NCBI GenBank assembly: GCA_947628695.1 | Contig: CANRAV010000008.1 | Span: 20,951 to 84,950 of the forward strand | Length of the DNA stretch: 64,000 bases | Direction of reading: 5' to 3' | Source of the DNA: an uncultured Clostridia bacterium | Lineage (GTDB): Bacteria > Bacillota > Clostridia > Oscillospirales > CAG-382 | Shown: piece after piece, positions 7,746 to 15,394 of the stretch | Layout: each line of letters begins with the position of its first letter | Position numbering within the stretch: position 1 is the first letter of the stretch | Program-made: the position numbers and the translations under genes | The notes under the pieces: generated by a model | Databases searched by the model: none | What the model saw: the letters and a program-made list of their open reading frames with translations, nothing else | What the model was told of the DNA's origin: nothing

Positions 7746-9296
7746 CTAAAGCGCATCGACAACGCCGGCGTCAAGCTTGAGTATGCGGGAGGCGTCTACG
7801 TTGTTGACGAAGCCGTCTTCGATGACGTCGAGGAGGGCAAGCTGCTCTTCGGTCGGCGTTTCGACGCCGGCGTCGTATTTAAGCACGGCCGTCGCGTCGA
7901 TGTTGTTTACAAGCCCGTCGCCGTTGCCGTCGCCGAGGTTCTCGGGTCTGCGGTGCGCACCGCACACGTCGCAGTACTCGTCGTCTTCGTTTTCAAACAC
8001 GTGGTCGGCCGTGTCCTTCGCGGCGCCGCAGACGGAGCAGGCGTGCCAGTGGCGTTTGCTGTTGCTTGACCAGGTGTCTTCGTATTCGTGGTCGGCCGCT
8101 TCAAGAGTCTTGCCGCAGACGGTGCACTCCTGCCAATGCTGCGTTTCGTCGCACTTCCAAACAAAGCTGTGGGTCACCTCGCGCTTTTCGCCGCAGATGC
8201 TGCAGTCCTCGTCACAGGCGGCCTCGTAGAAGTGAAGGTCGCAGTCCTCGGTCTTCTTGTACCAAGTCGCGCTTTCGCCGCCTACGGTCACGGTGCCGGT
8301 GAAGGGGTAGCTGCCTTTTACAAAGTCGTTCGCGGGGACGCCGTCGGCAAGGATTACCGTCCCGGCTTTGGCAAGGACTATCCCCGCGTCCGTCCCGTCA
8401 TCTATGTCCGGGAACTGTTTATCCGTAAGAAGCTTTGCTATATCGGGCGACTTTATGTAAACAAGCTTAAGCGGGCAGCCGTTGAAGGCGCCCCAATCGA
8501 TAAAGGTGACGGACTTCGGGACGGTTACGCTTTCAATTGCGGAACAGCTTGAGAACATATGATCTTCGACGGTCTTAAGCCCTTCGGGGAGGACTATCTC
8601 CGTAAGGGAGGTGCAGCCGGCGAACGCGGAGTCTCCGATCTCGCTGACGCTGTCGGGGATAGCAATGCTTTCAAGGGTGGAGCAGCCCCAGAAGGCGCAA
8701 CCGCCGATCTCGGTGACGGTATAGGGAAGGGTTATGCCCGTGAGAGACGAGCAGCCCCGAAACGCGTCGTCCCCGATAGAAGTGACGCCGTACGGAATGA
8801 CGCTGTTTTTGCAGCCGGCGATAAGGGTATCGGTCGCTGTCTCTATGATGCAGTCGCCCGCACTGTGGTAGACGGCGTTCCCCGCGCCGACGGTCATCCT
8901 CTCAAGCCCGGAGCAGCTATAAAACAGGCACTCGCCCAGGGAGGTGACGCTGTCGGGGACGGCAATGCTTTTAAGGGCGGAGCAGTTCCAAAAGGCGCCA
9001 TCGCCGATTTCGGTGACGCCGTCGGGAAGGGTTATGCCCGTGAGAGACGAGCAGCCATTGAATGTGTGTTCTTCGATAACGGTTACGCCGTCGGGAATGT
9101 TGACGCTTGCAAGAGAATTGCAGCCTTCAAACGCATGACTTCCGATAGAAACAACACTGTCGGGAACGGTTATGCTCTTTATACCTCGGCAGAAGTAAAA
9201 CGCACTGCCGGCGATAAGCCTTGTGCCCTCGGGTATTTCACAGTCGCCATTTATGCTGTCCCTTGCCTTTAACAGGTTTTTGCCGATGTACAGCAT
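7746..9296 (-). CDS. C-terminal part of split LRR/dockerin protein
   Basis: This 516-residue ORF has about 10 LRR_5 repeats (for example LPDGVTEIGDGAFWNC). The shared DFVKGSYPFTGTVTVGG module follows. Then comes a Cys/His-rich stretch with two HWxxCxVCG repeats (HWQECTVCGKT and HWHACSVCGAA). A C-terminal dockerin (DGNGDGLVNNID, DVIEDGFVNNVD) ends the protein. It has no signal peptide of its own because the first ATG in the frame lies inside the repeat domain. If translated alone it would stay in the cytoplasm, which makes little sense for a dockerin protein. It is best read as the downstream part of the interrupted gene. Confidence 0.7.
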   Translation of the reverse strand: MLYIGKNLLKARDSINGDCEIPEGTRLIAGSAFYFCRGIKSITVPDSVVSIGSHAFEGCNSLASVNIPDGVTVIEEHTFNGCSSLTGITLPDGVTEIGDGAFWNCSALKSIAVPDSVTSLGECLFYSCSGLERMTVGAGNAVYHSAGDCIIETATDTLIAGCKNSVIPYGVTSIGDDAFRGCSSLTGITLPYTVTEIGGCAFWGCSTLESIAIPDSVSEIGDSAFAGCTSLTEIVLPEGLKTVEDHMFSSCSAIESVTVPKSVTFIDWGAFNGCPLKLVYIKSPDIAKLLTDKQFPDIDDGTDAGIVLAKAGTVILADGVPANDFVKGSYPFTGTVTVGGESATWYKKTEDCDLHFYEAACDEDCSICGEKREVTHSFVWKCDETQHWQECTVCGKTLEAADHEYEDTWSSNSKRHWHACSVCGAAKDTADHVFENEDDEYCDVCGAHRRPENLGDGNGDGLVNNIDATAVLKYDAGVETPTEEQLALLDVIEDGFVNNVDASRILKLDAGVVDAL

Positions 9297-9491
9297 GCCG
9301 TTTTCCCAGTTGCTTTCGTCCCTGCTGTACGCCGTTGCGTTAAAGGCGCTATTGCCTATGCAGGTGACGCTTTCGGGGATTTTTATGTCTGCAAGCGAGT
9401 TGCACTGGCTGAACGCGGTTTCGCCGATATAGGTTAGGCTTTCGGGAAGATCGACATGCTCAAGCTCGCGGCAGCAGGCGAAGGCGTTGAA

Positions 9492-9989
9492 TTATATGCG
9501 TGTGACGCCCTCGGGGATGCTTATGCTTTTAAGAGACTCGCAGCCGAAAAACGCGTAGCCGCCTATTTCGGTGACGCTGTCCGGAAGGGTTATTTCCTCA
9601 AGGGACGTGCAGTCCATAAAGGCGCTGTTCCCTATGGAAGTGACGGTGCTCGGTATAGTCACGCTTGTAAGCCTTTCGGCCTGCGCAAAGGCGTTGGCGC
9701 CAATGGAAGTGATGCCCTCGGATATTACGACGGCTTCTACGCTTTCTTTGTTGTAAAACTTCCAACCGTCGTCCGGACCCAGCGGATCCATCGGCCCTTC
9801 GCCGGTGACGGTGAGGACACCGTCAAGCGAAAGGTGCCAGGACAGATTGCCCCAGGTGCGGTTCAGCTCCACGCCGGCTGCGGGCGGCTTTTTCCACGGG
9901 AGCGATACGGTGCTTTCACCCACTGCGGTAAGCGACAGCGCGCTCAGCGCAAAGGCAAGCGTCAACAGAATTGCCATGAACCTTTTCAT
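9492..9989 (-). CDS. N-terminal part of split LRR/dockerin protein
   Basis: The 165-residue fragment starts at ATG 9989, 8 bases after GGAGGT. The track's longer start at 10076 is not supported. It has a signal peptide (MKRFMAILLTLAFALSALSL) and the cap motif TWGNLSWHLSLDGVLTVTGEG. Three to four LRR_5 repeats follow, up to GVTRI before a TAA. It lacks the dockerin, so a protein from this ORF would be secreted but could not attach through cohesin. A -10 like TATAAT lies at 10081-10076 without a clear -35. Confidence 0.75.
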   Translation of the reverse strand: MKRFMAILLTLAFALSALSLTAVGESTVSLPWKKPPAAGVELNRTWGNLSWHLSLDGVLTVTGEGPMDPLGPDDGWKFYNKESVEAVVISEGITSIGANAFAQAERLTSVTIPSTVTSIGNSAFMDCTSLEEITLPDSVTEIGGYAFFGCESLKSISIPEGVTRI

Positions 9990-10210
9990 TTTTCGGTACC
10001 TCCGTTTTTTATTTTGTCCATCGACAGCGCGATGGAATCGAGCTGAAGCAAAGCGGTTTTTATGCTTCCGATTCAATTATACATCAAAAAAAAAAAAAAC
10101 AACAACATTAAATCAAAAAAAACATTAAAAAAGTAAGAAAAAGGCAAAGACTTGTTTTCTTTATCAAGCCCGCACGGTCTGCGCCTTTCGGGAAAAACGG
10201 TAAAAAACTA

Positions 10211-10239
10211 TTGACAAATTGCCCGGACGGGTATATAAT
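10211..10239 (+). promoter_or_regulatory. Antitoxin RNA promoter, locus 1
   Basis: TTGACA (10211-10216), 17-base spacer and TATAAT (10234-10239). The spacer holds CCCG-GA-CGGG, a small inverted repeat. Confidence 0.88.
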
Positions 10240-10245
10240 GCAAGT

Positions 10246-10348
10246 AGAAAAAGGGCGTGGCCGATAAGCGGTTGACCCCAACTGTTGGTTTACCTACTCA
10301 AAAGAGCAGGCGACCGCCGCTGTCGGAATCAGTGGCGGTCATTTTTTT
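10246..10348 (+). ncRNA. Antisense antitoxin RNA, locus 1
   Basis: Predicted RNA of about 100 nt from the consensus promoter to a terminator hairpin GACCGCCGCTG/CAGTGGCGGTC (10312-10340) plus seven T. The 5' part reads GGGCGTGGCCGATAAGCGG. A middle hairpin CCTACTC/GAGCAGG precedes the terminator. The RNA converges on the small toxin gene and covers its stop codon and 3' UTR, the usual geometry of type I antitoxins such as RatA. The same RNA recurs at loci 2, 3a, 3b and (truncated) 4. Confidence 0.82.
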
Positions 10349-10431
10349 CGATTGTTGTGCTTGAAACACAAGTCGATAACCGAAAGTATGATTGCAACGA
10401 AGCCGAAAAAGACCTCATATGTAATGTACAT
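10339..10431 (-). CDS. Small hydrophobic type I toxin, locus 1
   Basis: A 30-codon ORF, far below the track cutoff: MYITYEVFFGFVAIILSVID then a basic tail ending NNRKK. It has one transmembrane helix, an acidic residue near the start and a positive C-terminus, like holin-like/TxpA-type membrane toxins. The ATG follows AAAGGAGGT with ideal spacing. Its own promoter lies at 10559-10532. The stop TGA is the first part of the antitoxin terminator stem. Family assignment is inference; the peptide, promoter and ribosome site are visible. Paralogous loci are at 47306 and 53886. Confidence 0.82.
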   Translation of the reverse strand: MYITYEVFFGFVAIILSVIDLCFKHNNRKK

Positions 10432-10531
10432 ACGACTACCTCCTTTCCTCGCCAAACAAGCGAAAGCTTGATGCTTTGAAAAGAAGGAGCCAACCGCCTA
10501 CCGTTATGGTCAACGCCCTGATTCTAATTTT

Positions 10532-10559
10532 ATTATACAACAAAATTATAATTTGTCAA
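10532..10559 (-). promoter_or_regulatory. Toxin promoter, locus 1
   Basis: Minus strand TTGACA (10559-10554), 16-base spacer, TATAAT (10537-10532). The ~100-nt leader contains GGTAGGCGGTTGGCTCC and a hairpin just before the ribosome site. Confidence 0.87.
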
Positions 10560-10569
10560 CACAAAAACG

Positions 10570-10607
10570 TCGCCGCGCAAGTAAGCCTGCGCGGCGATTT
10601 TGCTTTT
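10570..10607. terminator. Hairpin bounding the toxin module, locus 1
   Basis: TCGCCGCGCA-N8-TGCGCGGCGA followed by TTTTGCTTTT on the plus strand. The same hairpin lies immediately upstream of the toxin promoter at loci 2 and 3, so it is a conserved boundary of the module. Confidence 0.8.
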
Positions 10608-10618
10608 ATTGTGCGCTC

Positions 10619-10795
10619 CATACGTGCGATAAACCTAAACATCAATGCGGCGCAGCCTGCGTTGGCGGCTCGGGATTCCAAAGGGCTGTGCCCTTTGGGC
10701 CTAAAAAGCTATTGTTTTAAATAAGCCTAATTTAGAGAGCCATGAAGGGACCGAGTCCCTTCATATAAAGACACAGGCCGAGCCGGGGCTCGGCC
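10619..10795 (+). repeat. Family B palindromic repeat, copy B3
   Basis: CATACGTGCGATAAACC, CCAAAGGG/CCCTTTGG, TGAAGGGAC/GTCCCTTCA and a variant last hairpin GGCCGAGCC-GG-GGCTCGGCC. It separates TA locus 1 from the third LRR/dockerin gene and lies 3' of that gene. Confidence 0.86.
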
Positions 10796-10827
10796 ATAAT
10801 AATAAAATCAATAATAAAGCACAAATC

Positions 10828-11970
10828 CTAAAACCCGCCGATAACGCCTGCGTCAAGCTGCAGTATGCGTGACGCGTCGATGTTGTTGACTGCGCTGTCG
10901 GCGTTGACGTCGGCCGCTGCGAGTGCGGTGCTTTCGAGGGAGGCGACGCCTGCGTCGTATTGGAGGACGAGGGAGGCGTCGATATTGTTCACGGCTCCGT
11001 CGCCGTTCGCGTCGCCGAGGAGGGCTGTCGATTCCCTCACGTGGCCGCAGACGCTGCAGATGTCGCCGTCGTACCCGTGCTCTGCCTCGTCGGCCTTTTC
11101 GCCGCAGACGCTGCATTCGTGCCAGTGCTTGGCGTCGTCGCTCTTCCAGCCGGTGTAGCTGTGTACGTGATCCTCGGGCGTCCCGCCGGTGGACGGGTCG
11201 TCGGCAGACGGCTCTTCGGACGGCTCGTCTTCGCCGCGCACGTGTCCGCAGATGGCGCACACGTCGTCCTCGTAGAGGTGCACGGCGCATTCCCCGCTCT
11301 TTTTGTACCAGTTGACCTTCTCGCCGCCGAAGGTTGCGGCGCCGGTGACGGGGTATTCTCCTTTTACGTAGTCGGTGACGGTGATACCGTCGGAAAAGAC
11401 AACGGTCTTTGCGTGTTCAAGCAGCCCGCCGCCGGCGGTGAAGCTTGTAAGCATGGCCGCAACAACCGGCGATTTGACGTAAACCAGCGCAAGCGAGTCA
11501 CAGCCGTAGAACACGTCCGCGCCGATGTAGTTTACTTTTTCGGGCACGGTGATGCTTTCAATTAAAGGGCAGCCGCTGAATGCGGCGGCGTGGAGGAAGA
11601 AAAGGCCTGCGGGCAGGTTCACGCTTTTAAGCTTCTCGCAGCCGGCGAAGGCGCTTACGCCGATATAATCCACGCTGTCGGGAAGTGACACGCTTTCAAG
11701 CGCCGTGAAGTAGTAGAACGTGTCGTCGCCGACGGAGGTGATCCCGTCCGATATTACTATGGATTTTACGCTTTCGCTGTAGAGGCGCCAGGCGTCCTCG
11801 CTGTTGTGCTTTCGGTCGTCCATCCTGCCGGCGCCGGTGACGGTAAGCGTGCCGTCGGAGCCAAGCTCCCAGGTCAAATTGCCCCAGGTGCCGCCTTTCG
11901 CCGCCGCGGTGACCGTAAACGCGCCGAACGCAAGCGCAAGCGTCAGGAGAAGTGCCGTAAATCTCTTCAT
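10828..11970 (-). CDS. Secreted LRR protein with Cys/His module and dockerin
   Basis: The start is ATG 11970, preceded by GGAGG; the track's 12039 start adds 23 unlikely residues. The 380-residue protein has a signal peptide (MKRFTALLLTLALAFGAFTV), the WGNLTWELGSDGTLTVTG cap and only four LRR_5 repeats (about 60-165). The shared DYVKGEYPVTGAATFGG and CAICG module follows, then an acidic Pro/Ser linker (DEPSEEPSADDPSTGG). An HWHECSVCG repeat and a dockerin (DANGDGAVNNID, DVNADSAVNNID) complete it. It is a short paralogue of the two genes downstream and likely shares the same cohesin partner. Confidence 0.9.
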   Translation of the reverse strand: MKRFTALLLTLALAFGAFTVTAAAKGGTWGNLTWELGSDGTLTVTGAGRMDDRKHNSEDAWRLYSESVKSIVISDGITSVGDDTFYYFTALESVSLPDSVDYIGVSAFAGCEKLKSVNLPAGLFFLHAAAFSGCPLIESITVPEKVNYIGADVFYGCDSLALVYVKSPVVAAMLTSFTAGGGLLEHAKTVVFSDGITVTDYVKGEYPVTGAATFGGEKVNWYKKSGECAVHLYEDDVCAICGHVRGEDEPSEEPSADDPSTGGTPEDHVHSYTGWKSDDAKHWHECSVCGEKADEAEHGYDGDICSVCGHVRESTALLGDANGDGAVNNIDASLVLQYDAGVASLESTALAAADVNADSAVNNIDASRILQLDAGVIGGF

Positions 11971-12010
11971 ATTTAAAGCCTCCGATTTGAAAAATTCATC
12001 CCACATTTCA

Positions 12011-12039
12011 ATTATACCGCGCAGCAAACGAAAAAGCAA
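12011..12039 (-). promoter_or_regulatory. Promoter of third LRR/dockerin gene
   Basis: Minus strand TTGCTT (12039-12034), 17-base spacer and TATAAT (12016-12011). The -35 is imperfect. Confidence 0.65.
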
Positions 12040-12073
12040 GACAAACTTTCGAAGGGCGCAGCCCGCCCAAAAC

Positions 12074-12358
12074 TGCGAGCGAAGCGAGCATATAACAATT
12101 ACGAAAAATCCGGCGACAGGTGCGCCGGATTTTTCTCCTTGGATTCCCGCGAGTGCCTACCACTCACCCCTGCGGGGCGGGGGGTAGGCGCGAGGCGCGA
12201 GCGAACGGGAATCTATAATGACTGAAGGCTCTTGGAAAAGCCGCGCTTTTCCAAGAGCCAACCTATTAGCTAAACCGGGGTCCCCGCCGCGAACGTAGTG
12301 AGTGGTGGGGATTAAAATCGGGGGTACCCCCGAAAAGCCGCAAGGCTTTTTGGGGGAT
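12074..12358 (-). repeat. Family A palindromic repeat, copy A2 (inverted)
   Basis: Reverse orientation of A1. Hairpins include GGCTCTTGGAAAAG/CTTTTCCAAGAGCC and AAAAGCC-GCAA-GGCTTTT. GAAAAATCCGGCG/CGCCGGATTTTTC replaces the usual GAATTTTCCGCGG stem. It fills the space between an LRR gene and the 3' end of asnA. Confidence 0.85.
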
Positions 12359-12359
12359 A

Positions 12360-13364
12360 TTACAGAAGTTCTATGCCGTTTTCCCTGCAGACAGCGAGCG
12401 TTTCCGCGTCCCAGACGGAGCTTTGCACCTCGCCGATGTGCGCCTTGCCGAGCAGCAGCATGCACAGCCGCGACTGGCCGATGCCCCCGCCTATCGTGCA
12501 GGGAAGCTTCCCGTCCAGAAGCAGGCGGTGGAAAAGAAGCGAAGCGCGCGCTTCCTCGCCGGAGGCCTTAAGCTGCGCAGCAAGCGCCTTTTCGTCCACG
12601 CGCACGCCCATAGAGCTGACCTCGAAGGCGCAGCCCAAAACCTCGTTCCAATATATGATGTCGCCGTTAAGCGCCCAGTCGTCGTAGTCGGGCGCGCGTC
12701 CGTCGTGCGGGAACCCGTCGGAAAGCGGAGCACCTATGTGCATAAGGAACACAAGCCCGTGCTTTTTGGCAATCTCGTTCTCGCGCGCCTTGCGGTCAAG
12801 CTGCGGATAGGCGCGCTCCAGCTCCTCGGCGTTTACAAACACCGGCTCCTTGGGAAGCTCGGTCTTCACCGCCGGAAAGCGCACTTTAAGCTGCTCCAGC
12901 GTGTCATGTATCACGGCGCATATCGCGCGCACCGTGTCCTTCAGGTAGTCCTCGTTCCTCTGTTCGCGCGTTATGACCCGCTCCCAGTCCCACTGGTCGA
13001 CGTAGACGGAGTGCAGGTTGTCCAGCTCCTCGTCGCGGCGGATGGCGTTCATGTCGGTGTAAAGCCCCTCCCCGGGGCCGAAGCCGTAGCGGTAAAGCGC
13101 GTAGCGCTTCCACTTGGCAAGCGAATGCACCACCACCGCGTCCTTGCCGGTAAATGGTATGTCAAAGCGAACCGCGCGTTCAACGCCGTTCAGGTCGTCG
13201 TTAAGGCCCGTTTCGGGGCTTACGAAAAGCGGCGCCGACACGCGCTGCAAAAGCAGCTTTTCTTCCAGACCGCGCGCAAAGATGCCCTTTATCGCGCCGA
13301 TGGCGTACTGCGTGTCGTGCAGGTCAAGCGCGCTTTTGTACCCGCGCGGAATTTGCGTTTTCAT
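12360..13364 (-). CDS. asnA: Aspartate--ammonia ligase (asparagine synthetase A)
   Basis: AsnA makes asparagine from aspartate, ammonia and ATP in the cytoplasm, using a class II aminoacyl-tRNA-synthetase-like fold. The 334-residue length is typical. Recognisable segments are YKSALDLHDTQYAIGAIKG, APLFVSPETGLNDDLNG, VERAVRFDI, the SVYVDQWDWERVI stretch and the C-terminal CTIGGGIGQSRLCMLLLGK. It begins one base after the upstream E2-like stop, so the two are coupled. Family A repeat A2 touches its 3' end. Confidence 0.96.
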   Translation of the reverse strand: MKTQIPRGYKSALDLHDTQYAIGAIKGIFARGLEEKLLLQRVSAPLFVSPETGLNDDLNGVERAVRFDIPFTGKDAVVVHSLAKWKRYALYRYGFGPGEGLYTDMNAIRRDEELDNLHSVYVDQWDWERVITREQRNEDYLKDTVRAICAVIHDTLEQLKVRFPAVKTELPKEPVFVNAEELERAYPQLDRKARENEIAKKHGLVFLMHIGAPLSDGFPHDGRAPDYDDWALNGDIIYWNEVLGCAFEVSSMGVRVDEKALAAQLKASGEEARASLLFHRLLLDGKLPCTIGGGIGQSRLCMLLLGKAHIGEVQSSVWDAETLAVCRENGIELL

Positions 13365-14270
13365 CTATTCTACGTTCTCCACAATCGTTTCCGGCGGCCT
13401 GTCAAGCAGCCGGGGGTTTTTAATTAGGGTTTTGAAAAGCTTCAATGCCGAAGCGTAATAGTGCCCGTCGCATATCCTGTCGTCCGTGGTGACGTTGTAG
13501 TCAATGTACACCTTCTTCGCCACGGTGCCGTCCTTCTGCGCCTCGTAAACCCTGCGCTTTGCACCGTAGGATATGAAAATGGGGCAGTTGCCGAACTCGT
13601 AAAGGTGGTGGAAAATGGAGGGTATGCCAAGCGAGCCCATAGAGGTTATGTACATAGAGGCGTGGAACGGGCTTGCCTGTATAAGCGAGCGCGGCATAAG
13701 GTCGTGCCTGTCCATAAACCGAAGCATCCGCATGATAAAGCGAAGCACAAAGCCGGGTATGTGGTTGAGCACCTTCGTGACCGAGTCAAAGGGGTTCTCG
13801 TCGCTGCTTTCGCGGAACTTCGTTATCTCGGTGTTGAAAAGCCTGTAAACGTCGTCTGCCGTGCAGGCGAGGTCCGGGCGGATTTTTATAACCGTCTCCT
13901 CCGCGTTAAGCGTAAGCTCCTTCTTTATAGTCATGCACACGTCGAGGTTGTACCGGGCGTATATCTTGCGGTTGCTTACAAAGCGGTTAAGCGCAGGACG
14001 CGCCGCAAGCGTGCGGGCATAAGCCGCCACCATAACGTGCAGCATGCTGAAGCCCTTAAGCCCTTCGGCGTTCTTCTCCCTGATGTACCTGTCTACCGGG
14101 CCGACGTCGAAGCTGTCCTTGATGAGGTTTACGTTGCTTGTCGCGTTCGGGCATATGTACGGAAAAAGAGCCACAATGGGGTCAAGCGAGCGAAGCTTTC
14201 TTCCCTCTTTCCTGTCGCCGAAGCGCTTTTTGCGCACGGGAGCTGCGGGTTTAACAGTCGTTTCCGGCAT
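13365..14270 (-). CDS. 2-oxoacid dehydrogenase E2-like acyltransferase domain protein
   Basis: The 301-residue protein resembles the catalytic domain of 2-oxoacid dehydrogenase acyltransferases (CAT-like fold) without lipoyl or subunit-binding domains. The family's DHRxxDG catalytic motif appears as TTDDRICDGHYYASALK near residue 275, with the histidine replaced by aspartate. SMGSLGIPSIFHHLYEFG is also family-like. Loss of the histidine could mean altered chemistry, so the enzymatic role is uncertain. It lies directly upstream of asnA. The N-terminus is basic and the start codon is not certain. Confidence 0.7.
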   Translation of the reverse strand: MPETTVKPAAPVRKKRFGDRKEGRKLRSLDPIVALFPYICPNATSNVNLIKDSFDVGPVDRYIREKNAEGLKGFSMLHVMVAAYARTLAARPALNRFVSNRKIYARYNLDVCMTIKKELTLNAEETVIKIRPDLACTADDVYRLFNTEITKFRESSDENPFDSVTKVLNHIPGFVLRFIMRMLRFMDRHDLMPRSLIQASPFHASMYITSMGSLGIPSIFHHLYEFGNCPIFISYGAKRRVYEAQKDGTVAKKVYIDYNVTTDDRICDGHYYASALKLFKTLIKNPRLLDRPPETIVENVE

Positions 14271-14297
14271 GCCGGTGCACCGCCTTTCGTTGTGTTA

Positions 14298-14924
14298 TTA
14301 TGCAATGGTTGAATAGTCGGACCCCAAAAGCCCGGACATAAGCGAGTCGTATTCCGTTTCTATCTTCGTCGAGGCGGCCTGAAAACGCTCCGACACTATA
14401 AGCACCTGCTCGCAGTAAGCGGTGTAATAGCTGTCATAGGCGCTGTCCTCCCCGGCGATAAGCGTGCGAGTCCTCCGTATAAGCTCCGTACAGGCGGACT
14501 TAAGGCCCGTAAAGGTCGTCTCAAGCTCCGTGCGCTTCTGCCGGTAGGCGTGCCCGGAGGGAACGGAGTACTTCTTTAACACCTTGTCAAAGTCCGAAAG
14601 CGCCTTGTCCATTGCCGTGTAGGCATTTTGAAGCTCCGTATCCGCGTGGGTGTTGAGGTAGAGAAGCGCGTCCGTCTGCTCGCCGGAATAAAGCTTCATA
14701 AGCGCGGTTTGGCTGAGGTTTATGCTTGCGTAGGGGATGGACAAAACCACGTCCCCCGCGCGCTTGTACACCACGGAAAGCGCCGCTGCAAGCTTGTCCT
14801 CCTCGGCGGAAAGCGCGGCAGTCTCCGCACCGTCTCCCGTCTCCGCCGCGGTGCTGCCGACGGCGCCGAGACAGAAGGCGGTCAAAATCACCGCCATGCA
14901 AAGCGTGACAAGCGCCTTTTTCAT
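14298..14924 (-). CDS. Secreted alpha-helical protein, unknown function
   Basis: The 208-residue protein has a clear signal peptide (MKKALVTLCMAVILTAFCLG, cleavage near AAA-E). The rest is largely helical and charged, with few cysteines. No known domain is recognised. It sits between coaD and the E2-like gene on the same strand with a 2-base gap after coaD, so it is likely co-transcribed with the rsmD-coaD pair. It could be a small cell-envelope helical-bundle protein; that is inference from composition only. Confidence 0.7.
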   Translation of the reverse strand: MKKALVTLCMAVILTAFCLGAVGSTAAETGDGAETAALSAEEDKLAAALSVVYKRAGDVVLSIPYASINLSQTALMKLYSGEQTDALLYLNTHADTELQNAYTAMDKALSDFDKVLKKYSVPSGHAYRQKRTELETTFTGLKSACTELIRRTRTLIAGEDSAYDSYYTAYCEQVLIVSERFQAASTKIETEYDSLMSGLLGSDYSTIA

Positions 14925-14926
14925 AT

Positions 14927-15394
14927 TTACACGTCCTTTCGGCTTTCTATGACAACGCCGTCCGGTATGAACGGCCTGTAATCCTTCCCGTGCTTTATCA
15001 TTTCCCTGACCGCAGTGGAGGAGATAAGCCGCATCTCCGGCGACGCGGGGATGTAGAGAGTTTCCACCCCGTTTATCGCCTTGTTGGCGGCGAAGATAAC
15101 GTCCTCGTACTCAAGGTCAAGGCCGCACCTTATGCCCTTTACTATAAGGTCGGCGCCGTATTTTGCGGCAAGGTCGGCTGCCCAGCCGCTGTCGGAGACG
15201 ACAAGGACGTTTTCAAAACGGGAAAACGCCTGCTTTACAAAGCGCTCCCTCTCCTCGGCGGAGAACATATACCTCTTTTCGGTGTTGGTGCTTACGGCCA
15301 CGACAACGCCGTCGAACAGCGCCGCAAGGCGGCTTATATAGTCGTAATGTCCTACGGTTATCGGGTCAAAGCTGCCGGTGCAAAGCACCTTCAT
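14927..15394 (-). CDS. coaD: Phosphopantetheine adenylyltransferase
   Basis: CoaD transfers AMP from ATP to 4'-phosphopantetheine, the penultimate step of coenzyme A synthesis. The 155-residue protein begins KVLCTGSFDPITVGHYDYI, with the nucleotidyltransferase TGSFDPxTxGH motif. It also has IVKGIRCGLDLEYED and the C-terminal ISSTAVREM motif of the family. Its start overlaps the rsmD stop by 4 bases (ATGA), the classic rsmD-coaD arrangement in Firmicutes. Confidence 0.97.
   Translation of the reverse strand: MKVLCTGSFDPITVGHYDYISRLAALFDGVVVAVSTNTEKRYMFSAEERERFVKQAFSRFENVLVVSDSGWAADLAAKYGADLIVKGIRCGLDLEYEDVIFAANKAINGVETLYIPASPEMRLISSTAVREMIKHGKDYRPFIPDGVVIESRKDV

Larger units (their letters stand above)
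7746..9989 (-). pseudogene. LRR/dockerin gene interrupted by an in-frame stop (full extent)
   Basis: Two minus-strand ORFs, 9492-9989 and the frame 7746-9491, are in the same phase and together encode 747 residues with one TAA at codon 166. The stop replaces the residue expected after GVTRI in the repeat consensus (I-G-x-N-A-F; here I-stop-F-N-A-F). Both flanks keep perfect LRR_5 periodicity, so the ancestral gene was continuous. The rest of the frame is open to the dockerin end, so the mutation is recent, a sequencing error, or read through. Confidence 0.8.

Noticed and set aside
7492-7749. ORFs such as ...ARPALPARDSKGCQPFGSKKL... in family B elements (also 10476, 25428, 46403, 54062)
   Set aside because: They are translations of the family B repeat. 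Frame and reading differ by copy and no gene structure is seen.
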